From positions 236,470-300,469 of the forward strand of contig JACEEZ010010106.1 of NCBI GenBank assembly GCA_016584305.1: a stretch of DNA of 64,000 bases, read 5' to 3'. The notes beneath the pieces were generated by a model, which was given only the letters and a program-made list of their open reading frames with translations, was not told the DNA's origin and searched no databases. A program made the translations under genes and the position numbers. Source of the DNA: Chionoecetes opilio. Its lineage: Eukaryota; Arthropoda; Malacostraca; Decapoda; Majidae. Of this stretch, positions 21,341 through 32,027 are shown one piece after another (the stretch's first letter is position 1; each line of letters opens with the position of its first letter).

Positions 21341-22448
21341 TTAAATCGAGATATCTTTCACCATTCAGAGTAACACCTTCTATAATAACTAAATTTCCAA
21401 CTCCGTAATAAGAAAAACAGCCCCACACCATCAGTTTCTCAGGATGCCTCACATGTGTCACAACATATTAATTTTATGGTCGTAGCGATCAGCAAATTTT
21501 GGACGACGAACGCGTATACTTGGTGCACCTGTCATAGTGAATATGCTTTCATCTAACCAAAGTATGGAACGAACTTTGTGAAGTGGCCAGGTAACTCTCT
21601 GGCGAAAGCAACACGATTTTCTTTGTGGAGAGGTGTTAAGAAAGGCTTGCGTGCCGCACGGCGGGAAGGGAAGTTCAAGTCCTTTTGAATATATCGAGAA
21701 ACAGTTCTCGCATACATATTATGCATTAAACTATGGTTTGATTCCTTAATTTTACGCGCTGTACATGAAGGAATGTTCGTCAGCTGGCGGTTTATAATTC
21801 GTAGTCTTGATGTGAACTGCCTTTGATCTACCAGGCCTATTTAAATGAGTAGGTGGAATGTTATCGGTTGTGTCGCGAATTTATTTCAACCAGCTTCTTA
21901 GTGAAACTTTTGCCTCCTCTGCAATCTCTTTTGGTTTAAAACCAGCCTTGTGTAGGGAGTAGATAATGGTGATCAGGGCCCATACTTATAAAGATTTAGG
22001 ATTCGTCCTAGGATTCGTCCTAACCCTGCGTCCTAAGGTTCGAGGAAAGTCTAAGACGCGTCCTAGGACGGCGGCTTAGGACGAAGCGCTGAGCGCTACA
22101 TTTAGCAAGAGTCCAATTTGGATTTCATGAAATATCACTACTAAGAGTCATCAGAAAGGTATAAAAATATCAAAAAACACAAGATTAATATTTCTATGAT
22201 AATTGCTGAAGACTACAACGAATGAATTCATCTATAAGAATAATTGTACCAGATATGCAACGTTCCGTTCAAAAGACACAAGCATTGACATTGTCTTCGC
22301 TCTATCGACGAGAAAAATAATATTTTTCAGGACAAGACTTTCATCCTTGGCCAGCTCTTTCAAGCAAGGAAAAATGTCCTATGTCCTGCGAGGGGAATTT
22401 TCCATGCCGAGATGATCGGCGAAGAGATACGTCAAGGACTGCCGGTTA

Positions 22449-22605
22449 TAATGGACGAGGACTTCGCGGTCGTTTTCAAAGACACCGACTATTTTTTCCT
22501 GGCCTACAATAGTTCTTTTTCTAAGGGATATGGGGTTAAAATGGACGAGATTTTCGCGGTCGTTTTCAGAGACACCGACTATTTTTTTTTTGGCCTACAA
22601 TAGGT
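22449..22605. repeat. Tandem ~90-bp repeat
   Basis: A unit with ATGGACGAG, TTCGCGGTCGTTTTC and ACACCGACTATTTTTT occurs twice in tandem. Related inverted copies lie near 23505-23575 and 24890-24955. Confidence 0.6.
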
Positions 22606-22754
22606 GCTTGGAAATATTTTGGAGCCCTCCTTCCGGCTTTGACTGAAATGAACTCCCGCACTGTTTTGTACTTATTGTACTTCACATCTGAAAAGGTTCC
22701 ACGTGCGCTCAGCCTTTGGGTTAACCCCCCCGGGCCGCTATAAAATATGATTCC

Positions 22755-23110
22755 CTAAAAAATTCAAATTCCGTTAGGTTAGGTTGGGTTTTAGGTTAGG
22801 TATACTTTGTGGTTAGGTTAGGTTAGGTTGGGTATACTTTGTGGTTGGTTGGTTGGTTAGGTAACTTTGGGGTTTAAAGGGTTATTTTAGGAAACTTTGG
22901 GTTTAAGGTTAGCTATCTTTGGGGTTTAAGGTTAGGTTAGTTCTTTTTTTTAAGGTTAAGTTAGGTTCGTTAGGTATATTTTTGGGGTTAAGGTTAGGTT
23001 TAGGTTAGTATATTTTTGGGGTTTTTAAGGGTTTATTTAGGTTGGGTATACTTTGGGTTAGGTTAGGTTGGTATTTTTGTGGGTTAAAGGTTTATTTTAG
23101 GTTAATTTTT
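22755..23110. repeat. Degenerate TTAGG-type tract
   Basis: Many GGTTAGGTT words mixed with TATACTTTGTGG. The opposite strand form (CCTAACCTAA) appears at 24310-24365. TTAGG is the arthropod telomere unit, but these are short, broken and internal. Confidence 0.6.
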
Positions 23111-23450
23111 ACTATAGTGACTTTGTGATTTTTTTGGGAGCCATAAATCCTTATATTTGCTTCCCCCCCCAAAAACCCCGTATTCCCGCCAGTTCCCCGG
23201 GCTTTTTGGGGCTATAGGGGGAAAAAAAAAAAGATAGGGGTGAAGGACTTCTTCCAAAGTTTTACCGTTCCTTGTTCTAATAAATTTTATTTTCGAAAAC
23301 CCAAAAAAAAAAAAATTAAAAAAATGAAATTTTTTGTGTTAAGGTTGGGTTGGTTTCATTAAAACCATATGGTTAGGTTAGGTTTCATTAAAACCCTTAC
23401 AGTTGGGTTGGTTTTTCTTAAAAACCCTAAAGGTTTGGGTTTAAAATTTT

Positions 23451-23484
<34 letters not shown>

Positions 23485-26007
23485 GCAAAAAAAAACTATC
23501 CCTTAAGCAAGCACCTATTTAGGCCAAGAAAAAATTGGGTGTCTCTGTAAACGCCGCGAAACCTCGCCCATTATTCCGGAGATAGTTTTATTTTGCGAAA
23601 ACCCAGTTTAAAAACAAAAAAAAAATTTATCACCGAAATTAGGTCCCTTTCCATTAAAAACACTATCTCCTCAGAAAAACACTAAAATTTGGCCGGGAAA
23701 AGATTTGTCAAGTCTTATATTTTAATGAAACCTTAATTTTAGGTAGATATCTTTGTGGTTAAAGGTTAGGGAAAATCTTAAAAACAAAGGCCCACCCTCT
23801 CTTCTTCTTATAGCCAAAACTTGGGGGCATGGTGGGAAACCGGAGTTTTTGGGTGGGGGAGCACACACATAAAAGGGAAAAAATTGGCCCCCCCCAAAAA
23901 AAACCCTAAACTAGGGAATTCCCTATTCATGAACTTTATCGGGGAAAAATTACCCGATTAAATCTATGTACTAGGATTTTTCCCCAGTTTAGGGATTTTT
24001 TTTTTGGGGGGTCATATTTCCCTTTTGATGTGCTCCTTTTGTGGGGGGGCACACAATAAGGGGAAAAATTTCCCCGATAAATCCATGAAATAGGAAAATT
24101 TCCTATTTAAAGGGTTTTTTTTTTGGGGGGGGGCCATATTTCCCCTTTTGTTTTTCTCCCCCCCAAAAACCCAGGTTTCCACCAGTCCCCAACTTGTTGG
24201 GGCCCTAAAAAAGATAGGAGATTGGGCCTCTATTCTAAAATGAAAAAACTCTACAGACCTAACCCGCACCCCTCTTCGAGCCCCCTTTTGCTGTGCACTA
24301 ACCCAAACCTAACGTAACGTACCTAACCTAACCTAAACCCACCTGCCCTAAACCCAACCTAAAGGCCGTGTCACCAACACTTTTTCCCCGGGATCTTTTG
24401 GTTTTTGCTACCAAAGATGCCCGTATGGTGGCAAAATATGCCTTTCGTCACACGGCTTTCGGCTACGAGCATTTCTACTGGAAACTTCCCGGGGCCCGCA
24501 AACCAAAAATAAATAATATAACATTATGGATCGCGAAAATTTTAATATCGGCCATGAGAAAAGTAAGGATCGGGACTCATTAAAATATAAAAAGATGTCT
24601 TAAAGAAGTAGGTATAAACTAGAGCCAACATTTGTGTCGCTTAGGGTGGAGACCTTGTTTTTTTTAAAATTTTCCAGTTATTTTTTTGGGGTTTTTTAAA
24701 ACCCAAAAATTGGTTTGGTTTTTCATTAAAACCCATAAGACCCTACTAAATTTCTCCCCCGGGAAAATTTTAAATGTTTTTTTTATGGAATAGTGTTTTA
24801 AAAAGGAAAAAGGGGACCATAAAAATTTGGTGATGATTTTTTTTTTTTTTTAACTTTGGGGTTGCCAAAATAAAACTATCTCCTTAGAAAATCACCTATT
24901 GAAGACCGGAAAAAATGTCGTGTCTGAAAACGACCGCAAAGTCTCGTCCATTATTACCAAATTGCTGAGTTAGGTTAGGTTGATTTGGTTTTTGTTAAGG
25001 TTTGGGTTTTTGGTTATGTTAAGCTTAGGGGAATTTGGATTAGGTTTTTGTTTTAGTTATTTAGGTTAAAAAAAAATAATTTGATGGGGCGCGATTTCCC
25101 GGGTGGTTGGGCCCCCCGCCAAAAACCCCCAAATCCTGGGGAATATTTACCGTTTGGTTTGGTCTCCCGAGCCTACAATTCTAACCCCCTTTTTATAGTG
25201 TAGATTTTTCATTCTGGTCTTTTAAAAAACCCATTTCCTTCCCCCTGGCGCAAATTTAATAATAATGCGAACATTAACCCAAATCTGTTCTTTCAACCAA
25301 AAAATTAATTTGGTTAGAGGGGGTTTGGTATTTAACAATGATACAAAAACAAAAAAGAAAATTATAAGCTACGCTGGAAGAGAAATAAGTTATATGGATA
25401 TTGTTTCCCAAACTTAATAAATCACGACTTATTCAATTTTTTACATTTTTATTTATGTGGGGGCCTACTCAAAAGCTTTTATTTTCAAAAGAACATTCTT
25501 CTCAACAGTTTGGTGGGGATGCACTTAAAACTGTATCACGTACATATACAAAGGGGGAGGAACATGCACCTCAAAGAGTGAAAAAATAACAACTCGTGAC
25601 TTGTCCTGCACTGATGGCCGTATTTTTTAGTGTTGCTTTATATTACATCTCCCACTAGTCTGTCACATATAAATCCCTTCTCGGTCCAAGCGGTATCGCT
25701 TGATTAGTTTATGTATCAACAAGTTCGTCCAGTACATCTATCCTATCACGAAAAGTTCTCAGGAGTGGGTGGAGCACTCCATGTTTACGTCCTTAGGACG
25801 AGTCTTAGCCGCCGCCCTGCTCGCTAGGACACCTCACACCCTGTCCTAGCCAAACCTCGAAATTAGGACGAGTCTTAGCGATTTAGGATGCGCTCGAAAT
25901 GATTTAGGACGCCGGCCGCCATATTTAAGACTCGAGCGAGTCTAAGACGAATCCTAAATCTTTATAAGTATGGGCCCTGGGTCACTTGTGAGTTTGGCTT
26001 CGCCCAT

Positions 26008-26588
26008 CACCCCACTACCTAACCAGGCTTCACAATGTAGCGCTCCGATTTCACATTATCTGGGCGCAAAGACAGCAGAGATGACACTAAGCCGTCACGA
26101 CTTAATGGACCCATTTACTCTACTTGAGATAACGGTAGATTTGAAATCTTCAAGCCTCATATAGTTTGGCAGTAATGTTGATTTTTCTATGTGAACAGTA
26201 TTTATGATGATACAGCCAATTTAAGTACAGGGAAATATATACGCTCTAAAACGACTGGCGCCATGTTGTGACGTCAACAACGTACAGACTACAGAGCAAA
26301 ACACAGCTGTGAAGCGGCCGCTCCTATGTACCACCTACTACACCCAACTTGCATTACCCCTACTACCGCAAGATGACCAGTAATCATCCTTCAAGTAATG
26401 TGGTAGGTATTCACTGTGTTTGTGAATATGTAAGTTGTAGTTTATAAGGAAGAAGTGGAAATAATAGGGATAAGTTGCCCATGACACCAGGCAAGTGATT
26501 ACTTTTGGGATCGGAATTCCTTATAGGGAGCTTAAATAAACCTGCAATGCAATGACATGTACTCGTATAGCTAGACAGATAGACGAAC
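26008..26588. other. Flank upstream of the Tc1 gene
   Basis: Presumed Tc1 5' non-coding sequence followed by unassigned sequence; no gene is visible. Confidence 0.35.
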
Positions 26589-26877
26589 TCATAGAGGAAC
26601 AGGTAGAATGAGATATATGGCTTTCTTTCCCCACATAAGCAAAACATCACCTTTCGTCACCCTAACACCTGTCTCCCACAACACAAATTCCACTCAGATA
26701 AGTTGCTTTCATTATTTGGTTAATATTCCGCACTAGTGGGAGGGGTGCAGCCCATGTCCAGGTAAGGTTAGTAAAGGTTGTAGTGGTGACGAAGTGGTGA
26801 GTAGGGTGACGAAGGGTGTATGTTTTGCTTATGTGGGGAAAGAAAGCCATATATCTCATTCTACCTGTTCCTCTATG
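26589..26877. repeat. Inverted repeat with ~75-bp arms
   Basis: CATAGAGGAACAGGTAGAAT and onward (26589-26666) is mirrored at about 26797-26877, with a loop of about 130 bp. The right arm runs into unrelated sequence. Confidence 0.65.
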
Positions 26878-27009
26878 TCCGGCCAAATTGTTGTACATGG
26901 CACGACGTCGGAGATACGGGGAGCTTGCCTCCCCAGGCTGGTAAAAGCCCCGGCATTGCCGGGGGGCGACCCTCCCTGTCCCCCCCCCAGGTCCCTGGCT
27001 TGCTACAGG

Positions 27010-27615
27010 CATAGGTGGGCGTTATCGCGATAGATTATCGCGATAATTTATCGCGATAACGATATCGGGTTTTTCGGTTATCCGATCTTTTTTTTCCCGC
27101 GTTATCGATTCATCGGTATCGCTGATACTTTTGGTTCCAAACTAGCGATAATCGATAATTTTATTTTTCTGGTTTCAGTTTAGCACAGGGGCGAGCCGCG
27201 CGTGCCTTGGAGGCAGAAATAGGTAGGTCCGAGCTGGGAACCGAACAACGGTCTAAACCTATGAACGTATATATTTACGTTTAGTCAAATTTAGTTATTT
27301 TACTTAAAAACAGTACTTTTCATTAGTGAAGAGACAGGATAAACATTGAATTTAGAAGATATTAGTGTGCAAAAAGTAAATGAAGGGTTTTCTAACAGTT
27401 TACTGATAGCGTTTAAGATTTTTTATTTAAAACATCAATATCGTTATCGCTAGTATCGTAATTTTGGATTTATCGATTTATCGGTTATCGCCTTATCGGG
27501 CGATACATTGATACATTTATCGCCGGTGATCGATTATCGGTTATCGCCGATAAGGTTATCGTTATCGATTTATCGGTTATCGTGATAAAAAAATTCGTTA
27601 TCGCGCCCACCTATG
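27010..27615. mobile_element. hAT-type MITE with perfect 8-bp target duplication
   Basis: Ends CATAGGTGGGCG...CGCCCACCTATG, with GCTACAGG at 27002-27009 and again at 27616-27623. The interior is saturated with ATCGATTATCG/TTATCGCGATA words near both ends. At 606 bp with no ORF, it is a non-autonomous hAT element by target length. Confidence 0.85.
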
Positions 27616-27744
27616 GCTACAGGTCCCCCGGGGGCATCCTTGATAGCCCGCCCTGTCATGCACTGTATAATTAATACATCACCATTTGCCGCGTAGCCTC
27701 CTGGTAGACCTGTAGTACTCAAGGGATCCTAAAACCCTGCTGCG

Positions 27745-28270
27745 GGGACCCGGGATCCTTGGGAGGCCCAGAAGAGAAGCCACAGGGGCGGATGTTTTGC
27801 AGGGCGTCGGGACACCGTAGAGTTGCACCCCGCCCCGTGGGGCAATGCGGGGCGATCCTTAGTAGCCCCGCCGCGTGTGTCTCGCAATGCCCAGTGGTCC
27901 CAGGGGGGCCCAGAAGAGAAGCCACAGGGGCGAGTGTGTTGCAGGACGTCATGGCACCGTAGAGTTGCACGTACCCGCCCCGTGGGGCAAAGCGGGGCGA
28001 TCCTTAGTAGCCCTGCCGCGGCCCAGGGATCCCAGGGGGCCCAGAAGAGAAGCCACAGTGGCGGGTGTGTTGCAGGACGTCATGGCACCGTAGAGTTGCA
28101 CGTACCCGCCCCGTGGGGCAAAGCGGGGCGATCCTTAGTAGCCCCGCCGCGGCCCCGGGATCCCAGGGGGGCCCAGGCGGAACCACAGGGGCAGGTATCT
28201 TGCAGGACGTCGGGTTGTACCTGCCCCGGGGGCAAAGCGGAGCGGCGGGCGTTGAGGCGTCGGTTAAGGA
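27745..28270. repeat. GC-rich ~131-142-bp tandem repeat, about four units
   Basis: The marker GAAGAGAAGCCACAG starts at 27771, 27913 and 28044, with a diverged fourth at about 28176 (spacings 142, 131 and 132). Each unit has GCAGGACGTC, CCGTAGAGTTGCA, CCCGTGGGGCAA and GCGATCCTTAGTAGCCC. It is very rich in CpG compared with its surroundings. Long open frames cross it on both strands, but the unit lengths are not multiples of three, so they are not supported as genes. Confidence 0.8.
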
Positions 28271-29165
28271 CGCGGCGTGTGCCCCGGGGCGCGCAGAGTG
28301 GAACTCATATGTCCCTACCACCTACCCGAGCACGCGCGCCGCCCGAGGAGGCCTTGAAGGAATACCACGCGTTAACTCGCTCGCTGTACTAAGACAAGAC
28401 TCTAGTCTCGTGATCACGTAAGAGATCACAGCGCACCGCGAGGCAGGCCTGCCCACACCGGAGTATAGATAGATTCTGTCTCCTGTTCCCTGTGTTCAGA
28501 GGCAGGCGAGGCGTGTGGCAGTGGGTACAAGGCAAAGGTTATATCAGTGTGACAGTTAATCAGTGAGGTGTGAGGTGATGGTGTGAGGTGATCCTTGGTC
28601 GCTGGCAATTCTGTTGGATAAGCAATATAAGCAATGCCTTTCCACTTCTCTTCACTCCTTGTTCCTTCATCTCCTCTTCTCTCTTCTTATTCCTCACTTT
28701 ATCTCTCCTTTTTTCCCGTCTCTCTATTCCCCTTCGTCTGGACGCTCATCTTTAGAACAGCTAAGGTCAGCAAATCTGCAGGTGGCGGCTGCCCTCCCCT
28801 TGCTGGCTGATAAGGATAAGTTGTGTCAGCGAAAACATTGTCGCCTCTCGCTTCCACTACCATCCTTAACGATTCTTCCACTTCCCTTATTCTCTTCTAT
28901 TCCCTAATTTATCCTTCTCTCCTTCCCTATATCTCGTTCCTCTGTCCTTCGGACCCTCACAAACATAATTTAGAACAGCTTCAGGACTGCAAGATATTTA
29001 GAGGCAACAAATTCCTGTAGGGTATAATACTTCTGGGAGGGGTCATCATATTATTTTCTGGTTCGTCTTCTCCACTTCCTTCAGTAGGCTGAAAAACCTT
29101 GAAGCCGACGAATTTCTGTAAAACTGTGAAGTAAAATGGACTAAAATAATTAATCATCACTTATA
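28271..29165. other. Unassigned sequence with pyrimidine-rich blocks
   Basis: Two CT-rich stretches (28630-28740 and 28860-28950) each precede a TTTAGAACAGCT word (28751 and 28969), suggesting a diverged ~218-bp duplication. No gene recognised. Confidence 0.35.
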
Positions 29166-29445
29166 GGGGAGGCGGTAGCAGAGTGGTTAGCGTCACCGTG
29201 TGGCGTTCTCGAAGACTCGAGTTCGATCCCGAGTGAGACCCATAAATCCACTCAAAATCTTTCTGCATCGTCGAGTGGCCTAAGAACACCCACAATGCCC
29301 TGTCCATTAACTCTACCTTAGATTGCGAGTGCATCGGAGGACACAGAGGGGGCGGCATGAGCCTCTAATTATAGGCGTCACTATAGAAATCCTGCCTGCG
29401 CATTATAAAAGGCATGCTGCAGAGATTAATTCAGATTAAAAAAAA
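29166..29445 (+). repeat. Complete tRNA-derived SINE
   Basis: The head GGTAGCAGAGTGGTTAGCG (A box) and CGAGTTCGATCCCGAGTGAG (B box, about 29218) form a tRNA-like pol III promoter. A unique body then leads to a tail GCGTCACTATAGAAATCC and a short A-rich end. The tail is shared with the truncated SINE at 1272-1413. Confidence 0.7.
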
Positions 29446-29600
29446 TTGCTGAAAATTCAGGAAACGCCCTAAAAAATAAGTAAAGCTGTGGTGAGTATAA
29501 ATTGAATTGAAAATGATAGTGCATGGAAAGAAGATACGGTATTATTACGGTTTAGGTAATTTTCGAGCCTGACAATTAATTATAACCTATCTCTTACTGT

Positions 29601-29710
29601 AGATCGCTTCATTTTGAGTCTTTTGAAACTAATTTCCAATTGGCAATTGCATAATAATGGCGATACATATACTACCGAAAATGTACCGTTATTTCAGCCA
29701 GAAACGGTCA
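29601..29710. repeat. Diverged repeat shared with 31693-31800
   Basis: GGCGATACATATACTACCGA and flanking sequence recurs at about 31735 (GGTGATACATATAATACCGA). The two copies bracket the gypsy remnant. Confidence 0.5.
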
Positions 29711-29716
29711 AGGCCG

Positions 29717-29742
29717 GTTCACACTGGACAAATACCGGCAGA
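29717..29742. repeat. Terminal inverted repeat, left partner of 40759-40785
   Basis: GTTCACACTGGACAAATACC and the next 7 bases match the complement of 40759-40785 at 26 of 27 positions. These could be the two ends of one DNA transposon now swollen to 11 kb by nested insertions, or ends of separate copies. Confidence 0.5.
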
Positions 29743-30084
29743 TATCAGCCGGTTTTAATCCCCGGGAGACAAATCGCGGCAAACATTGGCCGGAAAAACG
29801 TAGGCCGATCGAATTGTCTTTTTTATCTGCAGGTTCCCGGAAGATTTCGCGCGCCAAATGTAAACAAACGCAGAAGCCAGCACCACTCTCTTCCCCACTC
29901 ACCCATCCCTCCCTCTCGCCTCTCCCACAATACTCATCAATATCATTTGAGAAAATATAAAAGTGTTTGAGCTTTAACACTAAGGTCGTCACCATCTCCC
30001 AGGCCTTACGTTGGGAGTCTTCTGTGGGGCCGTTTTGGTATACACCAAAATGGTGTATTTTGTTAGTTTTGGTTTTTTGTTAGT

Positions 30085-30595
30085 TTTGGTTCTCGAGCCT
30101 TCCTTTCGTCCTGTTACTGCGTTCATAACACACGACGGGTTATTCCAACATACCAGGGTCCCCTTCGGTTTGGAGTCTTCAGGATCTGCGTTCTAGAAGG
30201 TGCTAGATAAGGTTTTGGCCGGCATACCTGGCTGTGAACATTATCTCGACGATATAGTGTGCACCGGAAGGAACCAAGAGGAGTACGACAGACGACTGAG
30301 ACTAGTGCTCGAGAAATTACGAAAAGCCAACGTCACCATTAACACAAGTAAATCCGTGTTTTCACAGCCTCACGTGGACTTCTGCGGTTACCGCCTCTCC
30401 AATGATGGGATATCGCCACTCCAGAGCCACACAAACGCAATCCTGAAGGCTCCAGCTCCTACTGATATCAAGGAGCTCAAGAGCTTCCTGAGGTTATGTG
30501 GATGGTTTTTCCATTTCATTCCCGAATACGCTGCAACGGTGAGCCCGATGTCAACTCTACTAAAGAAGGATGTGACTTATGTGTGGTCACCTTGA
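30085..30595 (+). pseudogene. Ty3/gypsy reverse transcriptase fragment
   Basis: Reads TRVPFGLESSGSAF, a stop, then a frame with AGIPGCEHYLDDIVC (catalytic YLDD), HVDFCGYRLS and ELKSFLRLCGWF, the order of a gypsy RT palm and thumb. The fingers and everything upstream are missing, as are RNase H and integrase. It ends head-on against a gag fragment of opposite strand at about 30600, so the element has been internally inverted. Confidence 0.8.
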
Positions 30596-31532
30596 GTTCT
30601 AATTCATCACTCATTTCTTCCACTACTACTTGGGCTACGTATGAAACACGCTGGGGACGAATGCCCGAACAACACAAGACGGTCAGTTCCTTACAGTCCT
30701 TGGGTGTGGTTTCCTTTCTACTTTGCTTAGCACGGCACACGACGGCCCAGTGGCCACGCTTCCCACATCTACGGCACACGCTTCCTTTGGCAAGGCACTG
30801 CACAGAACGAGATAGATGTCCTGTTTCACCACAATTGAAGCAAGTCCTTAAACTCGTAGAGTTGTTGCCTCGTTGACTGGAGTTAGCCATCATCACACAG
30901 GCTTCTTGTAATTCCGGCTCCTGTGCGGTGCCCAGCGTCGCCACCTGAACGGGCGCGCCGGCACTCAAGCTGTCCGAAGTTTCCAGCATCTACGATCCAC
31001 GTATATATATCTCAAACGCCTCCGCCTGTTGCAGTAGTGTGGTCAGGGTTAGATCCTTGTTTCGTAGGAATCGTTCCCGAAGAATGGGATGCACTGTTTT
31101 TTCCACCACTTGATCCCGGATCAATTCTTCCAGCAACACGCCAAATTTGTAGTGTTTGGCCAGACCACGCAGTGCAGCAACATACTCTGCTGCCGTTTCC
31201 CCAGAGCGCTGGCTTCGCTGGTGAAAGTTGAATCATACCACCACAACGTTTACCTGCGGAGTGTAGAACAAGCGTAGCTGTCTCAGGGTAGTGTCGTATT
31301 CGTCTTCACCTTCTTCGTTAGTTACTGTTGGCTGGCTACGATGAACGCTATGTGCCTCGGCACCCACGCAGTGTACCAGTAGTGCCTTCCTCCTGGCTGC
31401 CGAATAGGCAGCTGCTCCAACTCCAGTGAGGAACGTAGTGAACCTTGTCTCCCAGTCACTTCAAGTTGTACTCGGGCGGTCACCAGGTTCCTGCAGGTAC
31501 GGTGGAGGCGGAACCATTCCCGCGGACTCCAT
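30516..31532 (-). pseudogene. Gypsy gag remnant with two zinc knuckles
   Basis: The minus-strand frame opens at ATG 31532 just after LTR and primer-binding site. It reads a capsid-like region (TAAEYVAALRGLAKH; LLEELIRDQVVEKT), then two CCHC knuckles, CFNCGETGHLSRSVQC and CRRCGKRGHWAVVC. Three in-frame stops break it. It packages RNA in the family; here it is dead. The tail overlaps the plus-strand RT fragment end. Confidence 0.8.
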
Positions 31533-31556
31533 GCTGATCCTTCTCGCTGCGCCAAA

Positions 31557-31691
31557 TGTAGTGTCGGGTAAAGAAACAAGGATCGTATGCGAAGGCTGCC
31601 AGGCAGTAACTGGCGCTTTATTAATTTATCTATACCGAGTCTCGTCGCGTGAATCTGAACCCTCGTTCGAGCGATACATCGAAACACTACA
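31557..31691 (-). mobile_element. Short gypsy LTR (135 bp)
   Basis: Bounded by TGTAGTGT...ACACTACA. On the minus strand it contains AATAAAGC as a poly-A signal and is followed, after TT, by TGGCGCAGCGAGAAGG, a plausible tRNA primer-binding site, then the gag start. LTRs this short are typical of the Mag lineage (inference). No second LTR was found. Confidence 0.65.
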
Positions 31692-31692
31692 A

Positions 31693-31930
31693 AGATCTTT
31701 TCATCCTTACTTTGAATCCCAATTTCCTGTGGTAATGGTGATACATATAATACCGAAAATGTTATGTTATTAGCTACAGCCACAAACGGTTGATAGGTTA
31801 AACCAGATTAGTTTAGGTTAGACGTGGGGTTTGATTTAGTAGATTATATCAAGGAAAATATGAAACTTTTAATACTACGTTAGCGCAAAGAGAAGTGGGA
31901 TGTTTGTGGGGCTGGCCGGGAGGCATATTT
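31693..31930. repeat. Diverged copies of flanking repeats
   Basis: 31693-31800 resembles 29601-29710, and 31815-31930 (GTTTAGGTTAGACG...GATTATATCAAGG) resembles the start of the 266-bp tandem unit at 40810-41345. Confidence 0.4.
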
Positions 31931-31970
31931 CCGTTTTCTGGAACAGTATGTCGCGTTTACTCTTGAACAC

Positions 31971-32027
31971 GTCAGTTTAGGTTACGTTAGGTTACGTTAG
32001 GTTACGGTTAGGTTAGGTTAGGTTTCC
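31971..32027. repeat. Interstitial TTAGG-like tract
   Basis: GGTTACGTTAGGTTACG followed by (GGTTA)n, about 55 bp. Confidence 0.75.

Larger units (their letters stand above)
21976..25977. mobile_element. 4-kb TIR element inserted near the start of the Tc1 gene
   Basis: The left end GGGCCCATACTTATAAAGAT and the right end are inverted copies over about 35 bp (continuing TTAGGATTCGTCC). Both subterminal zones are rich in TTAGGACG/GTCTTAG words. The interior (about 22740-25200) is noisy, with poly-A/T and GGTTAGG tracts, and codes for nothing recognisable. Its removal joins the Tc1 start codon to the rest of the gene. Target duplication and superfamily are unclear. Confidence 0.6.
15412..26007 (-). 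pseudogene. Tc1/mariner transposase, split into three pieces by nested elements
   Basis: The minus-strand gene can be followed through three blocks: 26007-25978 (start codon, MGEAKLTSD), 21975-21341 and 15759-15412 (stop at 15414-15412). They add up to about 1013 bp, or 337 codons, the usual Tc1 length. Visible motifs are LHKAGFKPKEIAEEA (helix-turn-helix region), LWLDESIF (first catalytic Asp), FMQDGAPC (second Asp) and NPIENCGFL (Glu). The second Asp to Glu gap is about 34 codons, so DD34E. Block 2 joins block 3 at a TTAA. Several stops and small indels show it is dead. The intervening sequence belongs to the elements at 15766-20258, 20265-21340 and 21976-25977. Confidence 0.8.

Noticed and set aside
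22755..23110. TTAGG tract considered as a chromosome end
   Set aside because: Short, degenerate, present in both orientations nearby and inside a TIR element.
24368..24583. 71-codon frame with balanced composition
   Set aside because: No motif, lies in noisy sequence of the 4-kb element, and resembles a small GGCCGTGTCACC-ended repeat rather than a gene.
27823..28392. A 189-codon open frame on plus, with overlapping open frames on both strands
   Set aside because: It lies in the GC-rich tandem repeat; unit lengths of 142, 131 and 132 are not multiples of three, so successive repeats are read in different frames, and stop codons are rare there only because of base composition.
29166..29240. 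tRNA gene on plus
   Set aside because: It continues into a SINE body and A-rich tail, and the acceptor stem does not pair.
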